Source of the DNA: Hymenobacter nivis
GTDB lineage: Bacteria; Bacteroidota; Bacteroidia; Cytophagales; Hymenobacteraceae
DNA: 64,000 nucleotides
Direction: 5' to 3'
NCBI RefSeq assembly: GCF_006439025.1
Contig: NZ_RCYZ01000007.1
Location: forward strand, 244,825-308,824
Shown: piece after piece, positions 16,490-24,465 of the stretch
Layout: the number at the start of each line of letters is the position of its first letter
Numbering within the stretch: position 1 is the first letter of the stretch
Position numbers and translations under genes: made by a program
Notes under the pieces: generated by a model
Told to the model about the DNA's origin: nothing
The model's input: the letters and a program-made list of their open reading frames with translations, nothing else
Databases searched by the model: none

Positions 16490-17977
16490 TTGGGCATTGT
16501 TCAACGCCAGGGCCTCCGCAACACCCTGATTTCTTATATCGGCCTGGGCATTGGGTTCGTCAGCAGCACGCTGGTGCTCACGCGCTTGCTCACGCCGGCG
16601 CAGCTCGGCCTCACTTCGGTGCTGGTGTCGCTGGCCACGCTGGCGGCCCAGCTGGCGGCCTTCGGGTTTGCCAGCACGGCGCTGCGCTACTTCCCCTACT
16701 TCCGCGATTCGGCGAAGGGCCACTCGGGCTTTCTGCCGCTGCTGCTGGGCGTGCCGCTGGTGGGCTTTGCGGCGGTGGCGGCGGCGCTCTGGGCCGGCAA
16801 AAGCTTCGTGCTGAGCCGCTTCTCGGCCGATGCCGCCCTGCTGGGGCCCAACTACCCGGCCGTGCTCCTGCTCACGCTGGCCGTGCTGCTGCTTTCGCTG
16901 CAAGACGCCTACCTCAAGTCGCTGTTCCACACCGGGTTTTCGTCGTTTTTGCAGGAGATTTTCCTACGGCTCTACATCGTGGGGGCCGCCGGATTGTTTT
17001 GGCGCGGGTACTTGTCATTCGACGGCTTCGTGCTGGCCTACGTGGGCGGCTACGCGCTGGTGGACGTGCTGCTGGCGGCCTACCTACTGGCCATCGGCGA
17101 GCTGCACCTGCGGCCCACACGGGCCGTGCTGCGGGTGCGGCCCCTGCGCGAGCTACTGGCCTTCGGGGGCTTCGCGCTGCTGAGCAACCTCTCGGGCACC
17201 ATCATGGTCACCATCGACGCGCTGATGGTGGGCGCCAAGCTCAGCCTGGCGGCGGCGGGCATCTACGCCATTGCTTTCAACATCAGCACAGCCCTCACGC
17301 TGCCGTTCCGGGCCCTCTACAAAACGGCGTTCCCGCTCATCGCCGAGTACTGGAAGGAAGGCGCCATGGAAAAAATGGCCGATTTCTACGCCCGCACCAC
17401 CCGCCTCAACACCGTGCTGGGCTGCTACTTGGCCCTGGGCCTGGGCCTGAACCTGGACTTCGTGTACGGCCTCATCCACCGCCCGGCCTACGCCACCGGT
17501 ACCGCCGCCGTGCTGCTGCTGCTGGCGGGCCGCCTGGTCGACGGCATCACGGGCGTCAACGGCATCATCGTGCTCACCTCGCCCCGCTACCGCTTCGATT
17601 TGGTGTTCAACGCCGGCCTGGCCGCCGCCATTGTGGTGCTGAACGCGTTGCTCATCCCGCGCCTGGGCCTGGCCGGCGCGGCCCTGTCCAATTGCCTGGC
17701 GCTGGTGGGCATCAACCTGTTGCGCACCTGGTTCGTGTGGCGCACCTACGGCCTCCAGCCCTTCGACCGGCGCATTCCGCTCATCGGGGCCCTGGCGGCG
17801 GCGGCCGGGCTGGCGGCGTGGCTGCTGCCCGTGCCGCCCAGCATCTGGCTGGCGCTGCTGCTGCGCGGCGGCACGCTCACGGTGCTCTACGCGGCCGGCC
17901 TGCTACTCACCGGCGCCGCGCCGGAAGTGAACGCGCTGTGGGCCAAGGGTTGGGCCCGCGTCACGCGCCGGGCTTAA
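16490..17977 (+). CDS. Wzx-type oligosaccharide flippase
   Basis: A polytopic inner-membrane protein of 495 residues with about 12-14 hydrophobic segments and the N-terminal 'QGLRNTLISYIGLGIGF' characteristic of the MATE/PST flippase superfamily. It would move undecaprenyl-linked glycan units across the inner membrane. No ATG fits; the start is TTG at 16490. It is the last gene of the Pse block and is followed by a strong terminator. A dedicated flippase suggests the Pse glycan is assembled on a lipid carrier (capsule, O-antigen or O-glycan). Confidence 0.85.
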   Translation: MGIVQRQGLRNTLISYIGLGIGFVSSTLVLTRLLTPAQLGLTSVLVSLATLAAQLAAFGFASTALRYFPYFRDSAKGHSGFLPLLLGVPLVGFAAVAAALWAGKSFVLSRFSADAALLGPNYPAVLLLTLAVLLLSLQDAYLKSLFHTGFSSFLQEIFLRLYIVGAAGLFWRGYLSFDGFVLAYVGGYALVDVLLAAYLLAIGELHLRPTRAVLRVRPLRELLAFGGFALLSNLSGTIMVTIDALMVGAKLSLAAAGIYAIAFNISTALTLPFRALYKTAFPLIAEYWKEGAMEKMADFYARTTRLNTVLGCYLALGLGLNLDFVYGLIHRPAYATGTAAVLLLLAGRLVDGITGVNGIIVLTSPRYRFDLVFNAGLAAAIVVLNALLIPRLGLAGAALSNCLALVGINLLRTWFVWRTYGLQPFDRRIPLIGALAAAAGLAAWLLPVPPSIWLALLLRGGTLTVLYAAGLLLTGAAPEVNALWAKGWARVTRRA

Positions 17978-18002
17978 GCTATTGAAACGTTAGCAAATGG
18001 AG

Positions 18003-18036
18003 AAGCGCCGGGGCCTGTGGGTTCCGGCGCTTTTTT
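18003..18036 (+). terminator. Rho-independent terminator ending the Pse operon
   Basis: AAGCGCCGG (18003-18011) pairs perfectly with CCGGCGCTT (18024-18032), followed by a T6 run. It is 26 nt after the flippase stop. Confidence 0.85.
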
Positions 18037-18081
18037 GCTAGGTATCGGTGGGGTAGGAATTGGTGGCCGGCGGGCGACGCC

Positions 18082-18780
18082 TTACAGCGCAAAGTTTTCG
18101 TTGAGAACCCAGGTGCCCGGCTGAGCGAAAGTGTCGAGGGTTCGGGGCAAGGGCAGTTTCAGCGTTTTGGTGAGGGTTTTGTCGGCCACTTCGCCCAATG
18201 CACCCGTGGTAAACACACCTTTTCGAGTCAAAAAATTATAGCTGTACGCTTGAAAGGTGAAGCTCATGCGGCCTGTAATGGAAAGGTCGGCCCCAATCAG
18301 CACGAAATGCTGGCCATCGTACCGAAATTTATACGCGCTGGTGGAGATGTCGTCGTGGGAATCTGGCCGGTTGTACTGGAAATCGATTTTCAATACTCCG
18401 CGGGCGATGGAAATGCTGGCAAAAGGGTCGTCCGCTTCGGGGTCGTCGTGGAGTAAAATAAATGAGTTGCTTTGCGCGCCCAAGGCATAGCCCTGGTTCC
18501 CTGGCAATTTAAACAGCACAACCAGCATTCGGGGCACCGTCGAGGCGGTCAAGTCCTGCGCATTGGTCGCCCCTTTCCCGGCCGAACGCTCCAGCACCAA
18601 TGCCTTATCAGCCAGGCCATCTTTGTTCAGGTCGCCGGTTGTCCCGTCGCGTATTTCCCAACCCGGGGGCACAAAATTGATTAGCTGTTGCGCCGTGCGT
18701 TTGATGGCAGGGTATTGCATACGTTGGGCGCACGCTGCATGGGCTAAAAAGCTCATGGCAAGGACAATATGAAGCTTCAT
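18082..18780 (-). CDS. Secreted hypothetical protein with Ca-loop-like repeat
   Basis: A 232-residue protein with a signal peptide (1-18, ending AACA-Q). Residues near 48-58 (GDLNKDGLADKA) match the D-x-N-x-D-G loop of FG-GAP/EF-hand-like calcium sites. The remainder is beta-rich. No family assignment. It is isolated on the minus strand between the Pse terminator and the Gfo/Idh gene. Confidence 0.65.
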   Translation of the reverse strand: MKLHIVLAMSFLAHAACAQRMQYPAIKRTAQQLINFVPPGWEIRDGTTGDLNKDGLADKALVLERSAGKGATNAQDLTASTVPRMLVVLFKLPGNQGYALGAQSNSFILLHDDPEADDPFASISIARGVLKIDFQYNRPDSHDDISTSAYKFRYDGQHFVLIGADLSITGRMSFTFQAYSYNFLTRKGVFTTGALGEVADKTLTKTLKLPLPRTLDTFAQPGTWVLNENFAL

Positions 18781-18893
18781 AAGCTAGCAATAAATGGCAG
18801 GAAAGCAGCGAGCACTGGAAAGTGCAGGAAGCAACTGGTAGTGGTCGCGTCATCCACAGCCGGACAAGCAGCACTTCCGGTAGTCATTCGTTG

Positions 18894-19913
18894 CTACCGC
18901 AGCGCGTAGATCCGCTCGATGATTTCCACTACTTTCAGGCCATCCGGGGCCTTGGTGGTGCCGCCGCCGCGGTGCAGGGTTTCCACCACGTCGTCGATGA
19001 CGTGGCCGTGGTTGGCGGCCGAGCCCTGGTAGAGGCCGTAGTCGTTGGCGGGGTTGGTGGGGGGCAGCGCGGGCAAGGCGTAGTCTTGCACATGGCAGTA
19101 CTCGATTTTATCGAGGTACTGACCCCCTATTTTTAGGGCCCCGCAGGCGGCTACCACGGTGAGGGAGCTTTCGAGGTTGCGGTCCCACACGGCGGTGCTG
19201 TAGCTAAGCGTGCCGCTGCCGCCGCGCACCAGGTCGAACGTAACGAGGCCGCTGTCTTCGAACTCGGTGGTGGCTTGGTGGTTGAAGTTGCGGAAGCGGG
19301 CCGCGAGGTTGGCCACGTCACCGAACACCCAGTACAGCAAATCCACGAAGTGGCTGAACTGGGTGAAGAGCGGGCCGCCATCGAGGGCCTGGGTGCCGCG
19401 CCAGCCGCCGGGCTGGTAATAGCGGTCGTCGCGGTTCCAGAAGCAACTGAGCTGCACCAGGTACACGTCGCCCAGCCGGCCCGCGGCCACCAGCTCCTTG
19501 AGCCAAGCGGCGGGCGGCGAGTAGCGGTTTTGCATGACGCCAAACACCCGGCGGCCGGCCTGCTGGGCCGCTGCCAGGATGGCGCGGGCGTTGGCCGCGG
19601 CCAGGGCCAGCGGCTTTTCGACCACCACATGCAATCCGTGGCGCAGGCCGGCCACCGCCTGCCGGGCGTGCAGCCCGTTGGGCGTCGCCACGGTGAGCAC
19701 ATCGGCCGGGGGCCCCACAGCCAGAAATTCCTCAAGCGACGCGAAGAACGGCACGCCGGGAAACTCCGCGGCCAAGCCGTTGCGCAGCGCCGCATCTACA
19801 TCAACCAGCGCCACCAATTGGGCCCCGGCGCGGCGCGCCACCAGTACCGCGTGGCGCCGGCCGATGTGGCCCACGCCGCAAATGGCGAAGCGAATGGGGG
19901 CTGGTGGGGTCAC
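18894..19913 (-). CDS. Gfo/Idh/MocA-family NAD(P)-dependent sugar oxidoreductase
   Basis: A 339-residue dehydrogenase with Rossmann loop GVGHIGRRH (13-21) and the family-defining EKPLAL at 99-104. The combination with a DegT aminotransferase two genes upstream resembles WlbA/WbpB plus WbpE pairs that make 3-amino-3-deoxy sugars from UDP-GlcNAc uronate. No partner WbpA/WbpD is visible here, so the exact sugar is not certain. It lies downstream of a small membrane protein in a minus-strand set with DegT and a GT2. Confidence 0.85.
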   Translation of the reverse strand: MTPPAPIRFAICGVGHIGRRHAVLVARRAGAQLVALVDVDAALRNGLAAEFPGVPFFASLEEFLAVGPPADVLTVATPNGLHARQAVAGLRHGLHVVVEKPLALAAANARAILAAAQQAGRRVFGVMQNRYSPPAAWLKELVAAGRLGDVYLVQLSCFWNRDDRYYQPGGWRGTQALDGGPLFTQFSHFVDLLYWVFGDVANLAARFRNFNHQATTEFEDSGLVTFDLVRGGSGTLSYSTAVWDRNLESSLTVVAACGALKIGGQYLDKIEYCHVQDYALPALPPTNPANDYGLYQGSAANHGHVIDDVVETLHRGGGTTKAPDGLKVVEIIERIYALR

Positions 19914-19928
19914 AAAGAAGGGAATTAG

Positions 19929-20240
19929 TTAATGAGTAGCACAAACCATTAAACCCGCGAGCAGTATCAACGGAGTAACCCCGAGCCAAAAGGCAGTTTT
20001 GGCACCAGTTATTGACGCATTCGGGTTGGCATGTAGCCTTTTTAGAAAACGAAATTCATAAATGATACAGTCGAGTGTAACTAACAAAAAGGTTGTTACT
20101 AATAATAATCCCCAAGCTTGGCCTATAGCTACTTGATAGGGATACAGCAGCAACATCAGATTCCCCCACAGATACAACTCAATTGAGATAACCACGCATA
20201 AAACAACTAGGCATAGTTTTACCATAAATGACGTTTTCAT
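19929..20240 (-). CDS. Small membrane protein, unknown function
   Basis: 103 residues with three predicted transmembrane segments (about 8-30, 38-58, 82-100). It starts within the stop of the DegT gene (4-nt ATGA overlap), so the two are translationally coupled. Its codons are much more AT-rich than both neighbours, which suggests later acquisition or relaxed constraint. No recognisable family. Confidence 0.6.
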   Translation of the reverse strand: MKTSFMVKLCLVVLCVVISIELYLWGNLMLLLYPYQVAIGQAWGLLLVTTFLLVTLDCIIYEFRFLKRLHANPNASITGAKTAFWLGVTPLILLAGLMVCATH

Positions 20241-21400
20241 ACGCGCTCAGCACTAATCAAATAGCTGTTAAACGCCTCCCCCACATAATCCACCTGCTCG
20301 GCCGTTAGCAGCGGGTGCATGGGCAGCGAGAGCACCGTTTCGCATAGCTGCTCGGCCACTGGAAACTGGCCGGCCCGGTAGCCCAGGTAGGCATAGGCCG
20401 GCTGCTGGTGGGCCGGCAGCGGGTAGTATACTGCTGTGGGCACGCCGCACTGGTGCAGGTAGTTGCGCAATGCATCGCGGCGGCCGGGGCCCTCCACTTG
20501 CACGGTGTACTGGTGGAAAACGTGGCTACTACGCGCGTCGCGGGCCGGGATTTGTAGGCCGGGCACGCCGCTCAGGGCCCCGTCGTAGCGGGCGGCTACG
20601 GCCTGACGGGCAGCGGTGTTGGCGGGCAGCTGGCGCAGCTTTACGCGTAGCAGGGCGGCTTGCAGCGTGTCGAGGCGCGAGTTGAGGCCGATGCGCTGGT
20701 GGTGGTACTTCTGGCTCTGGCCGTGGTTGGCCAGCTGCTGGAGCAGCGCGGCGCGGGCCGGGTCGCGGGTGAGCAGGGCCCCGCCGTCGCCGAGGGCCCC
20801 CAGGTTTTTCGACGGAAAAAACGACGTAGTGCCCACCGCGCTCACCGTACCGGCGTGGACCACTTCGCCGCTAGCGAATTGAAACGTGGCCCCCACCGCC
20901 TGGGCGTTGTCTTCAATGAGGGCCACGCCGTGGTCGGCGGCCAAGGCCCCCAGCGCCTCCAAATCAGCGCATTGCCCAAACAAATGCACAGCGATGATGG
21001 CCCCGGTGCGCGGCGTGAGGGCTGCTACCACGGCCGCCGGGTCGAGGTTGAAGGTGTCGGGGCGCACGTCGGCCAGCACGGGGCGCAAACCCAGCAAGGC
21101 AGCAGCCTCCAGCGTGGCCACGTAGGTAAAGGCTGGCACGATGACCTCGGCCCCTGCCGGCAAATTCAGGCTCAACAGGGCCAGCGTGAGGGCGTCGGTG
21201 CCACTAGCGCAAGGCACCACATGGGCCTTGCCGAGGTAGGCCCCCAGCTCGGCCGCAAACTGCCCCACGGCGGGCCCCTGGATGAACGCCGCCTCGGCCA
21301 GCACCTCGCGCACAGCCGCGTCGAGGGCTGGTTGCAGGGCCGCGTGCTCGGCGGCTAAGTCGAGCAGGCAGATGGGGGCAGAAGGGCGAGGCAGGCGCAA
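20237..21400 (-). CDS. DegT/DnrJ/EryC1-family sugar aminotransferase
   Basis: A PLP-dependent aminotransferase for nucleotide-linked keto sugars. Features: SGTDALTLAL (66-75), PLP-ring Asp164 in LIEDNAQAVGA, Schiff-base Lys198 in SFFPSKNLG. SFFPSKNLG resembles WbpE/WlbC-type 3-keto-sugar aminotransferases, in line with the Gfo/Idh gene downstream. The frame is open to an ATG at 21448, but a TACCTTTG element lies at 21431-21424, so the TTG at 21400 (387 residues) is the more likely start; it places the family's 'LLDLAAEHAAL' block near residue 12. Confidence 0.85.
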   Translation of the reverse strand: MRLPRPSAPICLLDLAAEHAALQPALDAAVREVLAEAAFIQGPAVGQFAAELGAYLGKAHVVPCASGTDALTLALLSLNLPAGAEVIVPAFTYVATLEAAALLGLRPVLADVRPDTFNLDPAAVVAALTPRTGAIIAVHLFGQCADLEALGALAADHGVALIEDNAQAVGATFQFASGEVVHAGTVSAVGTTSFFPSKNLGALGDGGALLTRDPARAALLQQLANHGQSQKYHHQRIGLNSRLDTLQAALLRVKLRQLPANTAARQAVAARYDGALSGVPGLQIPARDARSSHVFHQYTVQVEGPGRRDALRNYLHQCGVPTAVYYPLPAHQQPAYAYLGYRAGQFPVAEQLCETVLSLPMHPLLTAEQVDYVGEAFNSYLISAERV

Positions 21401-21423
21401 AATGAGTGGGTGAGCGGGGTGGG

Positions 21424-21431
21424 CAAAGGTA
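21424..21431 (-). promoter_or_regulatory. -7 element for the DegT aminotransferase (TACCTTTG)
   Basis: An exact TAnnTTTG match on the minus strand 23 nt before the TTG at 21400. It decides the start codon for that gene. Confidence 0.55.
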
Positions 21432-21448
21432 GCCGGGCGGGGCCCCAC

Positions 21449-22342
21449 TCAGGCGTGTAGCGCCCGCAGTAGCCACAGCAGTTTCAGCGCGTCGAGGGCC
21501 GCCAGGTGCGGGCGGGGCCCCAGCAGGTGGCGGCGCAGGGCCGGGGCTGCCGCGCCCAGAGCCGCCCGAGCCGCCCGGACCAGGCCGGCGCGCCGCAGCC
21601 GCTGGGCTATTTGCACCAGCCGGGCACTATGCGCCACGCGGTCTTCGCGCAGCAGCTGGGCCAAGTTGCGCACCGCTTGCTCCGACTTGTCGAGGAATGC
21701 GACGGCCGTTTCCAGGCCCGCGTGGCACACAGGGTTTTCCAGGTGGCGCACGGGCACGGCGGCAGCAGCCAGTTGCCAGCCTAACTGGGTATCCTCGTGG
21801 CCGTAGCCGCGCAGGGTTTCATCGAGCGGAAAGCGCAGCAGCAATTCTTTACCAATTAATAAATTATTTATCAGCAGCTGGCCATACGGCGCGGCCTGGC
21901 GCTGGGCCGCTGGCCGCACCTCGCGCGCGTTTCCGTACCGCCAGCGCAGGCGCAGGGCCGCATCGGCCGGGGGCCCCGGGGCGTAGCACACGCCGCCGGC
22001 CAGCACCGGCGCAGTGTCCAAAGCGGCGGCGTAGCGGGCCAGGAATTGCCCGTCGGGTAGCTGGCCGGTGTTGTCAAGCAGTAGCAGCCATTCATATTGG
22101 GCCCCGGCGGCGAGGCGATTGCGCACGGCGGCGCGGCCCACGTTGGCCGGTAGCTCCTGGTAGCGCACGCCGGGCAGGGCCCCCAGGGGGCAGTTTAGCT
22201 GGCGGCAGATTTCTTCTGAACCGTCGTCAAGCAAATAAATTTCAACGGGCCCCGGCCACTGCGGCACCTGCGCCAATAGCGCATTAATTAATTCCGCCAC
22301 CGGCCGGTTATACACCGGAATGAGGACCGACAGGCCAGGCAT
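21449..22342 (-). CDS. Family 2 glycosyltransferase
   Basis: A GT-A glycosyltransferase of 297 residues. 'LSVLIPVYNRP' opens the fold; DDG at 39-41 binds the nucleotide; the expected DxD appears as LLLLDNTG (about 86-93), with Asn in the third position. 'LRGYGHEDTQLGWQL' is the ED catalytic-base motif of GT2. A helical C-terminal extension (about 215-297, Arg/Ala/Leu-rich) may contact the membrane. It sits between ftsE and the DegT gene; its sugar donor is unknown. Confidence 0.85.
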   Translation of the reverse strand: MPGLSVLIPVYNRPVAELINALLAQVPQWPGPVEIYLLDDGSEEICRQLNCPLGALPGVRYQELPANVGRAAVRNRLAAGAQYEWLLLLDNTGQLPDGQFLARYAAALDTAPVLAGGVCYAPGPPADAALRLRWRYGNAREVRPAAQRQAAPYGQLLINNLLIGKELLLRFPLDETLRGYGHEDTQLGWQLAAAAVPVRHLENPVCHAGLETAVAFLDKSEQAVRNLAQLLREDRVAHSARLVQIAQRLRRAGLVRAARAALGAAAPALRRHLLGPRPHLAALDALKLLWLLRALHA

Positions 22343-22354
22343 GGCGGGGGTTAG

Positions 22355-23032
22355 TTAATTACGCGCCGAATCCAGCAGGGCCCCGTCCTGGCACGTAAGC
22401 ACGCGGTGCGGGTATTTCTCAATCACCTGGAAATTGTGGGTGGCCATGAGAATGGCGGTGCCGGCGTAATTAATTTCCGTAAACAATTGCATAATGCTGT
22501 CGGCCACTTCCGGGTCGAGGTTGCCGGTGGGCTCGTCGGCGAGCAGCAGCACGGGCTCGTTCAATAGGGCCCGGGCGATGACCACGCGCTGCTGCTCACC
22601 GCCCGAGAGGCGGTGCGGCATGCGGCCCGCGGCGTTGCTCAGGCCCACGCGGGCCAGCACGTCGGCCACGCGCTGCTGCTTGCGGGCCTTGCCCCTCCAG
22701 CCAGTGGCGTTGAGCACAAACAGCAGGTTTTCGGCCACTGTGCGGTCGGGCAGCAGCTGGAAGTCCTGGAACACAATGCCCAGGCGGCGGCGCAGGTACG
22801 GCACCTTGCTCACGGGCAGCCGCGGCAGCGCAAAGCCGGCCACGGTGCCGGTGCCCACCAACAGCGGCAGGTCGGCATACAGGGTTTTGAGCAGCGACGA
22901 CTTGCCCGAGCCAGTGCGGCCCACCAAGTAGGCAAAGTCGCTCTTTTCCAGCGCAAACGATACGCCTTGCAGCACCGCCTGCGTTTCCTGCATCACGGTA
23001 GCGTCGCGCAGCTCAACAATTAATTCGGACAT
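22355..23032 (-). CDS. ftsE: FtsE-like cell-division ABC transporter ATP-binding protein
   Basis: A 225-residue ABC ATPase with Walker A GRTGSGKSS (38-46), Q-loop FQDFQLLPDRTV, signature LSGGEQQR (142-149) and Walker B LLLADEPTG (162-170). The 'RLGIVFQDFQLLPDRTVAEN' string is diagnostic of FtsE over other ABC ATPases. FtsE with FtsX couples the divisome to peptidoglycan hydrolysis. No ftsX is next to it, as is common in Bacteroidota. It forms a tight unit with a 67-residue protein upstream. Confidence 0.88.
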   Translation of the reverse strand: MSELIVELRDATVMQETQAVLQGVSFALEKSDFAYLVGRTGSGKSSLLKTLYADLPLLVGTGTVAGFALPRLPVSKVPYLRRRLGIVFQDFQLLPDRTVAENLLFVLNATGWRGKARKQQRVADVLARVGLSNAAGRMPHRLSGGEQQRVVIARALLNEPVLLLADEPTGNLDPEVADSIMQLFTEINYAGTAILMATHNFQVIEKYPHRVLTCQDGALLDSARN

Positions 23033-23041
23033 CGCGCAGCG

Positions 23042-23245
23042 TTAGATCGTGAGCGGGCGGAGCTTGCCAAATTCCAGCTCCGAAATGACGGCCGCCAGCG
23101 CCGTTTCCTTGCCTTCGAGGCCGTAGCGGTGCAAATCTTTCAGCGGCCGGTCGGCCCGGAAGTAGGCGATGAGCACAAACTGCTCGTCGCGCAGCTGGAT
23201 ATAGTCCGGAATCTTGGCCTTGCCCTTTACTTTGATGATGTACAC
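23042..23245 (-). CDS. Small conserved hypothetical protein upstream of ftsE
   Basis: 67 residues, basic N-terminus (MYIIKVKGKAKIPDY), then 'IQLRDEQFVLIAYFRADRPLKDL' pieces predicting a small alpha/beta fold. No signal or membrane segment. It is 9 nt from ftsE and probably co-transcribed. I do not recognise the family, but codon use and the short spacing support a real gene. Confidence 0.6.
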   Translation of the reverse strand: MYIIKVKGKAKIPDYIQLRDEQFVLIAYFRADRPLKDLHRYGLEGKETALAAVISELEFGKLRPLTI

Positions 23246-23342
23246 AGATTAATTGTTTGAGCGTTGGGGTTTAATTGTTTTTAAAACGGGCTAATTGATT
23301 TCCTTTCAAAAAACAATTAAACACCCAACCTTCAACAACTAA

Positions 23343-23999
23343 TTACTTATTCACCTTGGCGTGGTCAGCCAGGAAGGTGGCCAGGCCCTTGTCGGTGAGG
23401 GGGTGGTTGAGCAGGCCCAGGATGACGCTGAGCGGGCAGGTTACCACGTCGGCCCCAATTTCGGCGCACTGGATGAGGTGCGGCACGTGGCGCACCGAGG
23501 CGGCCAGCACCTGGGTCTGGTAGCCGTAGTTGCCATAAATCTGCACAATCTGCTCGATGAGCTGGATGCCGTCGGCCCCAATGTCGTCGAGGCGGCCCAC
23601 GAAGGGCGACACGTAGGTAGCGCCGGCTTTGGCGGCCAGCAGGGCCTGCCCGGCCGAAAACACGAGGGTGCAGTTGGTTTTGATGCCCTTATCGGAGAAG
23701 TAGCGGATGGCCTTCACGCCGTCGCGGATCATGGGCACTTTCACCACGATGTTGGGGTGCAGGTCGGCCAGCACCTCGCCCTCGCGGATGATGCCGTTGT
23801 AATCGGTGGCAATTACTTCGGCCGACACGTCGCCGTCCACGATTTCGCAAATGTGGCGGTAGTGGCCCAGCACGCTGTCCACACCGCGCACATCTTCTTT
23901 GGCCATGAGCGAGGGGTTGGTGGTCACGCCATCCAACACGCCCAGCTCAACGGCTTCGCGGATATCGTTCAGGTTAGCAGTGTCGAGAAAGAATTTCAT
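23343..23999 (-). CDS. fsa: Transaldolase-like protein (fructose-6-phosphate aldolase family)
   Basis: A 218-residue class I aldolase barrel of the small transaldolase/FSA group. '[11 protein letters not shown]' opens the barrel, GVTTNPSLM (24-32) is the family signature, Lys87 in VVKVPM is the Schiff-base lysine, and '[13 protein letters not shown]' closes the active site. Enzymes of this size act either as transaldolase in the pentose phosphate pathway or as fructose-6-P aldolase; sequence alone does not separate these. A TAGCTTTG element at 24081-24074 is its likely promoter. Confidence 0.9.
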   Translation of the reverse strand: MKFFLDTANLNDIREAVELGVLDGVTTNPSLMAKEDVRGVDSVLGHYRHICEIVDGDVSAEVIATDYNGIIREGEVLADLHPNIVVKVPMIRDGVKAIRYFSDKGIKTNCTLVFSAGQALLAAKAGATYVSPFVGRLDDIGADGIQLIEQIVQIYGNYGYQTQVLAASVRHVPHLIQCAEIGADVVTCPLSVILGLLNHPLTDKGLATFLADHAKVNK

Positions 24000-24073
24000 A
24001 GAGAGGGATTTGGATTAAAACTGCTCGCCCGGGGCCCTGCCGGCGGCGCGCGGTATGCAAAAAGAATCGGCCC

Positions 24074-24081
24074 CAAAGCTA
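24074..24081 (-). promoter_or_regulatory. -7 element for the transaldolase gene (TAGCTTTG)
   Basis: An exact TAnnTTTG match, 74 nt upstream of the ATG at 23999, between that gene and the 3' end of ffs. Confidence 0.5.
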
Positions 24082-24139
24082 CTCGCTGCTTCGCCGGAAA
24101 GCGAAACGGAGCAGCGCCGGGGCCGACGGGAAAGGACAA

Positions 24140-24238
24140 AAAAAAGCAAGCCAAAATCGCACCGCATCGACCGCCTACCCTTGCTACCTTCCGGTCCTGG
24201 GGGAGTTCAGCAGGAGCTGGTCGTTCTGACTTGCCGAT
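24140..24238 (-). ncRNA. ffs: Bacterial small signal recognition particle RNA (4.5S RNA)
   Basis: On the minus strand the conserved SRP tip is clear: CTCCCCCAGGACCGGAAGG followed by TAGCAAGGGTAGG, which holds the symmetric and asymmetric loops recognised by the Ffh M domain. Outer ends pair: GCATCG (24240-24235) with CGATGC (24169-24164). A T8 tract on this strand around 24145-24138 ends it, and a TACCTTTG promoter element lies just before it at 24247-24240. The ends are approximate. Its protein partner is ffh at 1841. Confidence 0.92.
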
Positions 24239-24239
24239 G

Positions 24240-24247
24240 CAAAGGTA
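24240..24247 (-). promoter_or_regulatory. -7 element for ffs (TACCTTTG)
   Basis: An exact TAnnTTTG match placed at the expected distance for transcription starting at about 24233-24236, the 5' end of the SRP RNA closing helix. Confidence 0.6.
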
Positions 24248-24262
24248 ATCACAGATCAAGCT

Positions 24263-24438
24263 GATTAACCGTGATTTTGCTGATTCCGTCACGAATCAGC
24301 TACGATTAACTAGGATGGCTCTGCTCCTTATGATTGTCTATCAATAATTTGCCTTATCTCAAGCCAGCAAAAAAAATCGGTGTCATCGCCGGCAATCACG
24401 GCTAATCCGCGCTGAAATCAGCAAAATCACGGTTAATC
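24263..24438. repeat. Inverted copies of a dispersed intergenic repeat (ffs-guaA gap)
   Basis: A 23-nt block starting GATTAACCGTGATTTTGC occurs at 24263-24285 on plus and exactly again at 24438-24416 on minus. Similar sequence extends beyond both. Related copies lie at 38949-38979 and 39071-39110, and a single partial copy at about 41944-41970. The pair surrounds about 130 bases without a gene. Confidence 0.75.
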
Positions 24439-24453
24439 TGCATAATCAGCGAT

Positions 24454-24461
24454 TAGCTTTG
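24454..24461 (+). promoter_or_regulatory. -7 element for guaA (TAGCTTTG)
   Basis: An exact TAnnTTTG match that ends 4 nt before the guaA ATG. Because the guaA N-terminus is well conserved from that ATG, the message is likely leaderless. Confidence 0.55.
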
Positions 24462-24465
24462 CGGC

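Noticed and set aside
24140-24240. Possible tmRNA or riboswitch at the ffs locus
   Set aside because: The CAGGACCGGAAGG tip and closing helix fit small SRP RNA; no tRNA-like acceptor or tag reading frame is present.
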